From Actinomycetota bacterium (GTDB lineage Bacteria > Actinomycetota > Thermoleophilia > UBA2241), in assembly GCA_003157715.1 (NCBI GenBank), contig PMKK01000323.1:1-5298 (forward strand): DNA of 5,298 nt, written 5' to 3'. Positions within the stretch are counted from its first letter, which is position 1. Each line of letters opens with the position of its first letter. This document shows positions 1-5,298 of the stretch, in pieces. The notes beneath the pieces are model-generated. The model was not told where the DNA came from and did not search any database. It saw only the letters and a program-made list of their open reading frames with translations. Position numbers and translations under genes: made by a program.

Positions 1-269
<269 letters not shown>

Positions 270-271
270 TC

Positions 272-301
272 ATAGTACACGCCGAGCCTCTGTGGGGCCA
301 A
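272..301 (-). promoter_or_regulatory. Possible promoter of mreB
   Basis: Within the 99-nt gap between maf and mreB, the minus strand has TTGGCC (301-296) as a possible -35 and TACTAT (277-272) as a possible -10. The spacer is 18 nt. Transcription would start near 265, giving a leader of about 26 nt that contains the mreB Shine-Dalgarno sequence. Each hexamer matches only four of six consensus bases, so this is a moderate match. A promoter here would fit mreB heading its own cell-shape transcription unit. A T-run (330-326) just after the maf stop follows a weak 5-bp stem (342-346 with 357-361), too poor to call a terminator. Confidence 0.35.
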
Positions 302-338
302 TCCGGTCGGGCAGGAAAAGCGCGGAAAAACGTTCAGG

Positions 339-1040
339 TCACGGCTGGGCCGCCGGAGCCGCGAGCCACGAGAACGGCGCCACGCCGAAGTGCGCCAGGC
401 CGTCGAGAGCGAGCGCCACCGGCAGGCCGACCACATTCCAGTAGTCACCGTCGACCGCGGTCACGAGTGCCGAGCCGACGCCCTGGATGGCATAGGCGCC
501 GGCACGCTCGCGCCACTCCCCCGTCGACACGTAGCCGGCGACGGCCGCGCGCGAGAGCGCCCGGAAGGTCACGGTGGTGCGGGCCTGCGCGCTCCAGGCC
601 GCGCCGTCCGCATCGAGCAGGCAGAGGCCGCTCACGACGTCATGGCGGCGGCCCGCGAGAGCGCCGAGATAAGCGGCCGCCTCGGCGGCGTCGGCCGGCT
701 TGCCCAGCACACGGTCATCGAGCACGACGACCGTGTCGACGCCCAGGACGAACTGACCCGGCTCGAACGCGAGACGGGCAGACGCGAGGCCGGCGTCCGC
801 AGGCGCGAGGCCGGCGGACTCGCGCCTGGCCACCTCGCGGGCCTTGCCGGCAGCGTTGGCGACGACCGTGGCCACAGGGTCGCCCGGCACCGTCGTCTCG
901 TGATGACGGCTGGGCACCACCCGAAAGGAGAGCCGGAGCTGGCGCAGAATGGCCTCGCGCTGCGGCGAGCGCGAGGCCAGCACGACGAACGGCGCCGACC
1001 ACGACGGCGCGGCGCCGCTAGACGAGCCCGTCCTCACCAA
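339..1040 (-). CDS. maf: Maf family nucleoside triphosphate pyrophosphatase (dTTP/UTP type)
   Basis: Maf proteins hydrolyse non-canonical or excess nucleoside triphosphates to the monophosphate and pyrophosphate in the cytosol. They were first linked to septum inhibition. The family signatures are all present: [10 protein letters not shown] (residues 19-28, substrate/phosphate loop), [16 protein letters not shown] (100-115, with catalytic Asp102 and Lys114), GRRHDVVSG (130-138), [16 protein letters not shown] (174-189), and DYWNVVGLP (199-207). The AYAIQG version with Gln186 resembles the YhdE/dTTP-UTP group rather than the YceF group, which has a Ser-Glu-Gly there; the subgroup call is from memory. 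The longest frame starts at TTG (1040) or the adjacent GTG (1037), overlapping the ndk end by about 20 nt. It gives some 17 residues before the first conserved strand, more than usual. A GTG at 983 is a shorter option. None has a clear Shine-Dalgarno sequence, so translation is probably coupled to ndk. Confidence 0.93.
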   Translation of the reverse strand: MVRTGSSSGAAPSWSAPFVVLASRSPQREAILRQLRLSFRVVPSRHHETTVPGDPVATVVANAAGKAREVARRESAGLAPADAGLASARLAFEPGQFVLGVDTVVVLDDRVLGKPADAAEAAAYLGALAGRRHDVVSGLCLLDADGAAWSAQARTTVTFRALSRAAVAGYVSTGEWRERAGAYAIQGVGSALVTAVDGDYWNVVGLPVALALDGLAHFGVAPFSWLAAPAAQP

Positions 1041-1431
1041 AGAACAGCTTGATCTCGCGGGCCGCGCTCTCCGGGCCGTCGGAGCCGTGCACGATGTTCT
1101 GTTCCTTGGACAGCGAGAAGTCGCCGCGGATGGTGCCCGGCGCCGCCTGTCCGGCGTCGGTCACGCCCAGCATGGCGCGCCCCACGGCGATCGCGTCGCG
1201 TCCCTCCCAGACCATCGCCACGACCGGTCCCGAGGTGATGAACGAGACGAGCGACTCGAAGAACGGCTTGCCGACGTGCTCGGCGTAGTGGCGCTCGGCG
1301 AGGGACCGGTCGATGCGCAGGGCCTTAAGGCCGCGCAGAGTGAAGCCGCGCCGCTCGAAGCGCCCGACGACTTCGCCGACGAGGCACAGCCGTACGCCGT
1401 CGGGTTTGACCATGATGAACGTCTGCTCCAC
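1018..1431 (-). CDS. ndk: Nucleoside diphosphate kinase
   Basis: Ndk transfers the gamma phosphate of ATP to nucleoside diphosphates through a phosphohistidine intermediate, balancing NTP and dNTP pools in the cytosol. The protein is 137 aa, a normal bacterial length. Visible landmarks are FIMVKPDGV (5-13), [11 protein letters not shown] (67-77), TIRGDF (100-105) and NIVHGSDG (112-119). All expected active-site residues are present: Lys9, Tyr49, Phe57, Arg85, Thr91, Arg102, Asn112 and catalytic His115. Two departures stand out. The usual QRG after KPDGV reads RLC (14-16), and the second Ser of the HGSDS motif is Gly119. The start is GTG (1431-1429), with GGAAAGGA 8 nt upstream. The frame stays open far upstream, but that sequence belongs to the zinc-ribbon gene and the hairpin in another frame. 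The stop (TAG, 1020-1018) lies within the maf frame, so the two genes overlap and probably share a transcript. Confidence 0.96.
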   Translation of the reverse strand: MEQTFIMVKPDGVRLCLVGEVVGRFERRGFTLRGLKALRIDRSLAERHYAEHVGKPFFESLVSFITSGPVVAMVWEGRDAIAVGRAMLGVTDAGQAAPGTIRGDFSLSKEQNIVHGSDGPESAAREIKLFFGEDGLV

Positions 1432-1439
1432 GAGTTGGG

Positions 1440-1447
1440 TCCTTTCC
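1440..1447 (-). promoter_or_regulatory. Shine-Dalgarno sequence of ndk
   Basis: GGAAAGGA on the minus strand (1447-1440) sits 8 nt before the GTG at 1431. It fixes the ndk start against the much longer open frame running upstream and against the internal ATG at codon 7, which lies within the first conserved strand. I see no convincing promoter between this site and the hairpin at 1533-1580. Confidence 0.7.
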
Positions 1448-1532
1448 GTGTGTCGGCGGCCAGGCGTGAACCCGGCCCTCGCTTCGGCGCGGACGGCGGA
1501 GGTGCCGTTCGGCGGGCCGCCGCCCGTACCGA

Positions 1533-1580
1533 GTGCGACGGAGCCGGCGCGGCCTGGCGGCCGCGCCGGCTCCGTCGCAC
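1533..1580 (-). terminator. Perfect 22-bp inverted repeat directly after the zinc-ribbon gene; terminator or attenuator
   Basis: Positions 1533-1554 and 1559-1580 are exact reverse complements: 22 paired bases around a 4-base loop (1555-1558), mostly G-C. On the minus-strand transcript the stem begins at the base immediately after the TAG stop of the zinc-ribbon gene (1583-1581). It lies about 100 nt before the ndk start. No U-run follows (the next bases are TCGGTAC), so it is not a classical intrinsic terminator. Strong hairpins without U-tracts are often proposed as terminators or mRNA 3'-end stabilisers in high-GC actinobacteria. It is therefore a terminator, a read-through attenuator limiting transcription into ndk, or a decay barrier. 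The inverted repeat is directly visible; the role is inferred. Confidence 0.7.
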
Positions 1581-2108
1581 CTACCTGACTTCGAGCCCGA
1601 AGGTCTGCGTCGGCGCCTGCGTTTGCGGGATCTGCTTCTCGCAGTACGGGCAGATGCGCCAGTCGGGTTCGACCGGACGCCGGCAGCTCGAGCACACCTC
1701 GCGCAGGCGCCGCATGCAGTGCGGGCACACGAGGTAGTCGTCTTTGACCGCCGTCTTGCAGAAGGGACAGCGCGCATCGCCTTCGAGGCGCTGTTCGAGC
1801 ATGCGCAGCTCGAGTTCGCGCTCGCGGGTGTCGTCGAGGTACTCGGGCGGACGCAGGATGGCATACACGAAGAGCCCGAACGGCCCGAACACGAGACCAG
1901 TGAGCACGGCGACGATGATCACCACGCGATCGTCGATGCGGCGCCGGGCGTCCTTGTAGACCCAGTAGGCGCAAGCCAGCCAGACGACCACGAGGAAAAA
2001 CCAGAACATGAGCACGGCGAAGTGCCACGTCGACGATTTGAAGAAGCTCTTGATCGACCCGAAGGGGTCGGTCGAGTCGGAAGCACCGAGAAGCAGACGG
2101 TCTACCAC
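1581..2108 (-). CDS. Two-span membrane protein with C-terminal double zinc ribbon, function unknown
   Basis: I do not recognise a named family. The 175-aa product has an N-terminal stretch of about 25 residues ([20 protein letters not shown]), then two hydrophobic segments (about 28-51, rich in Trp and Phe, and 62-85, with [15 protein letters not shown]). These are joined by a charged turn, [12 protein letters not shown] charged, probably helical linker (89-110) leads to four CxxC pairs: C114/C117, C128/C131, C139/C142 and C153/C156. Both ribbons have the same 10-residue gap between their pairs, as in double zinc-ribbon domains. A short Gln/Thr/Pro tail ends the protein. The zinc part is probably cytosolic, given the positively charged loop, but topology is inferred. 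The start is GTG (2108-2106) with AGAAGGAGA just upstream (AGGAG 5 nt away). The frame is open 39 codons further, but that part is Arg/Gly/Pro-rich and has no Shine-Dalgarno sequence. The stop abuts the hairpin at 1580. Confidence 0.85.
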   Translation of the reverse strand: MVDRLLLGASDSTDPFGSIKSFFKSSTWHFAVLMFWFFLVVVWLACAYWVYKDARRRIDDRVVIIVAVLTGLVFGPFGLFVYAILRPPEYLDDTRERELELRMLEQRLEGDARCPFCKTAVKDDYLVCPHCMRRLREVCSSCRRPVEPDWRICPYCEKQIPQTQAPTQTFGLEVR

Positions 2109-2113
2109 GTGCT

Positions 2114-2118
2114 CTCCT
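2114..2118 (-). promoter_or_regulatory. Shine-Dalgarno core of the zinc-ribbon gene
   Basis: The minus strand carries AGAAGGAGA (2121-2113). Its AGGAG core lies 5 nt before the GTG at 2108, which selects this start over GTG codons upstream in the same open frame. Confidence 0.65.
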
Positions 2119-2257
2119 TCTGCCACGGACGAGCCGCCGTGCGGCGCTCGGCTGCGACGGTCGCTTGGCCCCTGCGCTGCGCCCGGGGCGGCCGGATTGA
2201 CGCTCCGCGGTTCGTGACGGCCCAAAAGACCCGGTCGGCCGGCGTACCGGTGCGGCC

Positions 2258-2293
2258 ATCATACCTGACAAGAGCTTCCGTGCCGACAAGAGC
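2258..2293 (-). promoter_or_regulatory. Possible promoter with an 18-nt-spaced direct repeat, upstream of the zinc-ribbon gene
   Basis: The 210-nt gap between the 42-aa gene and the zinc-ribbon gene has no supported gene. The minus strand shows TATGAT (2263-2258), one base from the -10 consensus, but no good -35 at 17-18 nt; TTGTCG lies 20 nt upstream. A 9-bp direct repeat, GCTCTTGTC, occurs at 2293-2285 and 2275-2267, exactly 18 nt apart. The nearer copy lies just upstream of the -10. The pair could be an activator or alternative-sigma site, or chance. The implied leader to the GTG at 2108 is about 140 nt. Confidence 0.3.
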
Positions 2294-2318
2294 GTCCATG
2301 CCGAAGAAGCCCCCGCCC

Positions 2319-2447
2319 CTACAGCACGTGGGTGACGAAGTACGGACCGATCAGATACCCGACAAAGAAGGCAACGACGGCCGCGGCCACCAGGAACAGC
2401 AGCCAGAGGAGCAGTCGTACGATAAGGCTAGATGAGCCTCGGGCCAT
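2319..2447 (-). CDS. 42-aa single-span membrane protein, function unknown
   Basis: The small frame runs from ATG (2447-2445) to TAG and encodes a short basic N-terminus ([11 protein letters not shown]) followed by one long hydrophobic helix (about 12-34). A GYLIG segment (30-34) forms a GxxxG-type spacing, and the tail is PYFVTHVL. The Arg residues before the helix predict an N-in orientation. Support comes from AGGGAGG 8 nt before the ATG, the coherent membrane-protein composition, and its position on the same strand 34 nt after folC. This frame stays open upstream through folC, but that is a GC-driven shadow. In Streptomyces a larger membrane protein (DUF4233) follows folC. This one is much shorter and I see no clear resemblance, so homology is not claimed. 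Likely co-transcribed with valS-folC. Confidence 0.72.
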   Translation of the reverse strand: MARGSSSLIVRLLLWLLFLVAAAVVAFFVGYLIGPYFVTHVL

Positions 2448-2455
2448 AGTCGGCG

Positions 2456-2462
2456 CCTCCCT
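2456..2462 (-). promoter_or_regulatory. Shine-Dalgarno sequence of the 42-aa membrane protein gene
   Basis: AGGGAGG on the minus strand (2462-2456) lies 8 nt before the ATG at 2447. It is among the strongest ribosome-binding sites in the window and is the main reason for calling this short frame a gene. Confidence 0.7.
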
Positions 2463-2481
2463 GAGGTTGCCAAATCGCGCG

Positions 2482-3873
2482 CTAGTATACTCCACCGCCC
2501 CCCGGGCCGCCGTCGCCGCGCGCCCCGGTCCCTTCGCCTGCCCGACTCTCCTCCGCCGCGCCGTCGCCGTGCGCCGCGCCGTCGCCGCGCGCCCCGGCGT
2601 CGCCGAGCAGACCGGCGAGATCGCTGAGCAGATAGAGCGAGCCGGCGACCAGCACCGACCCCTCGCGGCCGGCCAGCCGCCGGGCGAGGGCGACCGCGGC
2701 TTCGGGCTGGGGCTCCTCGTAGACAGCGTCGGACCCAAGCGCCTCGACGCGACGGGCAAGGGAACCCGCCGTGAGGCTGCGTGACTCGCTGGCCTGGGTA
2801 CAGACCACGGTGTCGACCAGCGGCAGGAGCAGGCCCAGCATCTCGTCGACGGCCTTGTCGGCCATGATGGCGAAGACCCCCACCCGGGGCGCCGGGCGGG
2901 CGAGCACGGCAAGTGCCTCAACGAGTGCCGCGAGCCCGTGCGGATTGTGCGCGCCGTCGGCTACCAGGAGCGGCTCGCGGCCGGCGATCTGCAAGCGACC
3001 GGGCACCGCGGTGGCCGCCAGGGCGCGGCGCACCGCCGCGGGGGCGAGCGCACCGGTCAGCAGGCGGCACGCGGCGACGGCGAGGCCGGCGTTGACCGTC
3101 TGATAGGGCGCCGGAGTCGGCACCGTGAGATCGTCGAAGCGCTCGCCGTCGAGGGCGACCGAGAAGCACTCGGGCCGGCCGGCGAGCAGCACGTCGCGGC
3201 CGAGAAAATGGGCGCGCGCCCCGAGGCGCGCGCAGACGTCCTCGGCCGCCGCCTCCAGCCCCTCGAGGGGACCGAACACGACGTCGGCGCCGGGCGCGAT
3301 GACGGCGGCCTTCTCGGCGAAGATCAGCTCGCGAGTAGCGCCCAGGACCTCGGTGTGTTCGAGACCGATCGTGGTCAGCACGACGACCGGGGCCGCCAGC
3401 ACGTTGGTGGCGTCGAGGCGGCCGCCCAGCCCGGCTTCGATGGCGGCCGCCTCGACCCCCGCGGCGCGCAGCGCCGCGAAGGCGGCCACGGTGAGCACCT
3501 CGAACTGCGTGACCGGGCCGAGCTCAGCGGGCAGCGCGCGGCTCTCGGCGGCAACGAGCTCGACGGCGTGCCCGAGGGCGTCCGGCGCCACCGGCGCCCC
3601 GTCGACCAGCACGCGCTCCTCGAAGCCCGTGATGTGAGGCGACAGGTAGGCGCCGCCGCGCAGGCCGCCGGCGGTGAGCACGGCGGCCGCATAGCGCGTG
3701 GTCGACGACTTGCCGTTGGTGCCGACCACGTGGATCGCCCGAAACGAGCGCTCGGGGTGACCGAGACGGTCGAGCAGGGCGGCCACGCGCTCGAGCCCGG
3801 GGCGCATGCCAAAGACTTCCAGCGAGCGGAGATACTCCTGCCAGTCGCCTGACCGCGGCTCGCGGATCTTCAC
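2482..3873 (-). CDS. folC: Folylpolyglutamate synthase / dihydrofolate synthase
   Basis: FolC, a cytosolic Mur-ligase-type enzyme, uses ATP to attach glutamate to folates and often also to dihydropteroate. Motifs run in the expected order: YLRSLEVFGMRPGLERV (14-30), the P-loop GTNGKSS (51-57), YLSPHITGFEERV (76-88), FEVLTVAAF (125-133), EAGLGGRLDATN (147-158), TTIGLEHTEVLG (168-179), FAEKAAVI (186-193; Lys189 is the likely carbamylated Mg-site lysine), PGRLQ (292-296) and DGAHNPHG (307-314) of the C-terminal domain. At 463 aa it is somewhat long. The fold should end near GSLYLLSDLAGLLG (about 424), leaving a 39-residue Gly/Ala/Asp/Glu tail. Small deviations are GKSS for the usual GKGS and EAGLGGR for EVGLGGR. 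The start is GTG (3873-3871), 18 nt after the valS stop, with GAGG 8 nt upstream. Whether it has dihydrofolate synthase activity cannot be told here. Confidence 0.95.
   Translation of the reverse strand: MKIREPRSGDWQEYLRSLEVFGMRPGLERVAALLDRLGHPERSFRAIHVVGTNGKSSTTRYAAAVLTAGGLRGGAYLSPHITGFEERVLVDGAPVAPDALGHAVELVAAESRALPAELGPVTQFEVLTVAAFAALRAAGVEAAAIEAGLGGRLDATNVLAAPVVVLTTIGLEHTEVLGATRELIFAEKAAVIAPGADVVFGPLEGLEAAAEDVCARLGARAHFLGRDVLLAGRPECFSVALDGERFDDLTVPTPAPYQTVNAGLAVAACRLLTGALAPAAVRRALAATAVPGRLQIAGREPLLVADGAHNPHGLAALVEALAVLARPAPRVGVFAIMADKAVDEMLGLLLPLVDTVVCTQASESRSLTAGSLARRVEALGSDAVYEEPQPEAAVALARRLAGREGSVLVAGSLYLLSDLAGLLGDAGARGDGAAHGDGAAEESRAGEGTGARGDGGPGGGGVY
2509..2597. repeat. Internal direct repeats in the folC 3' end
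   Basis: Two identical 20-bp copies lie at 2509-2528 and 2578-2597, 69 bp (23 codons) apart. In the folC frame both encode GARGDG. A third, imperfect unit between them gives the local pattern GDGAAHGDGAA with an 18-bp step. The repeats encode the low-complexity C-terminal tail of FolC and look like products of slippage or local duplication in GC-rich DNA. Confidence 0.75.
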
Positions 3874-3878
3874 GGACG

Positions 3879-3891
3879 GCGCCTCAGCGCC

Positions 3892-3894
<3 letters not shown>
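3879..3894. repeat. Tandem 8-bp duplication at the valS-folC junction
   Basis: On the minus strand TGAGGCGC occurs twice in tandem (3894-3887 and 3886-3879). The first copy contains the valS stop TGA and the second supplies the GAGG that acts as the folC ribosome-binding site. Duplication of the unit may have set the 18-nt spacing, but two 8-bp copies can also arise by chance. Confidence 0.5.

Positions 3895-5298
<1,404 letters not shown>

Noticed and set aside
326..361. Possible intrinsic terminator after maf (5-bp stem and T5 run)
   Set aside because: The stem is only 5 bp with a 10-nt loop, lies inside the maf coding end, and the T-run is about 11 nt away from it.
390..1052. Plus-strand open frame opposite maf
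   Set aside because: It mirrors maf, which has all family motifs, and its Arg/Ala/Gly-rich translation shows no domain.
1432..2289. N-terminal extension of Ndk to a 423-residue fusion
   Set aside because: The upstream frame is an Arg/Ala/Pro-rich shadow of the zinc-ribbon gene and crosses the hairpin. Ndk is complete from the GTG at 1431, which has its own Shine-Dalgarno sequence.
2102..2299. 65-codon minus-strand frame overlapping the zinc-ribbon start
   Set aside because: It has no Shine-Dalgarno sequence, a composition without pattern, and covers the probable promoter and leader region.
1533..2435. Long plus-strand open frame (300 codons) opposite ndk upstream DNA and the zinc-ribbon gene
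   Set aside because: It is rich in Arg, Glu and His with no domain pattern, and runs antisense to clear genes. In DNA this GC-rich such frames arise as mirror images of real coding frames.
2482..2490. TATACT hexamer at the folC stop as a promoter for the 42-aa gene
   Set aside because: The bases GTATACTAG encode the last Val-Tyr-stop of FolC. The region 17-18 nt upstream is a G/C run with no -35 resemblance.
2938..3852. Plus-strand open frame (304 codons) opposite folC
   Set aside because: It is fully antisense to a motif-complete folC, with Arg/Gly/Glu-rich composition and no recognisable motif.

Overview
The window is GC-rich housekeeping DNA (about 70% G+C by eye). Every gene I can support is on the minus strand, so transcription runs from the right edge to the left. 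In that order it holds valS (3' half), folC, a 42-codon single-span membrane protein gene, a gene for a two-span membrane protein with a double zinc ribbon, ndk, maf, and the 5' end of mreB. The order valS, folC, spacer gene(s), ndk, mreB is the one I know from Actinomycetota such as Streptomyces. Together with the GC content and the frequent GTG starts, this suggests an actinobacterium. The maf insertion, the zinc-ribbon gene and the presence of MreB would suit a deep lineage such as Thermoleophilia, but that placement is inference.

Right part (2482-5298): valS and folC are separated by 18 nt and are almost certainly co-transcribed. ValRS charges tRNA-Val. FolC adds glutamates to folates. 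FolC here ends in a low-complexity Gly/Ala/Asp tail encoded by internally repeated DNA.

Middle part (1432-2481): two small membrane proteins of unknown function occupy the folC-ndk interval. The 42-aa protein has a strong Shine-Dalgarno sequence 34 nt downstream of folC. The 175-aa zinc-ribbon protein follows after a 210-nt gap that contains a possible promoter. Its stop codon abuts a perfect 22-bp inverted repeat, probably a terminator or attenuator that separates it from ndk.

Left part (1-1431): ndk (nucleoside diphosphate kinase) and maf (nucleotide pyrophosphatase of the dTTP/UTP type by motif) overlap, and both act on nucleotide pools. After a 99-nt gap with a plausible promoter comes mreB, which would normally head the mreBCD/pbp2/rodA cell-shape cluster beyond the left edge. 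mreB has no ATG, GTG, TTG or CTG in a usable position. The reading frame and a well-placed Shine-Dalgarno sequence point to an ATC codon as the start, which is the most unusual feature here.

I see no mobile element, CRISPR array, RNA gene, phage gene or defence system. The points worth a second look are the mreB start, the long hairpin, the two unrecognised membrane proteins and the FolC tail.
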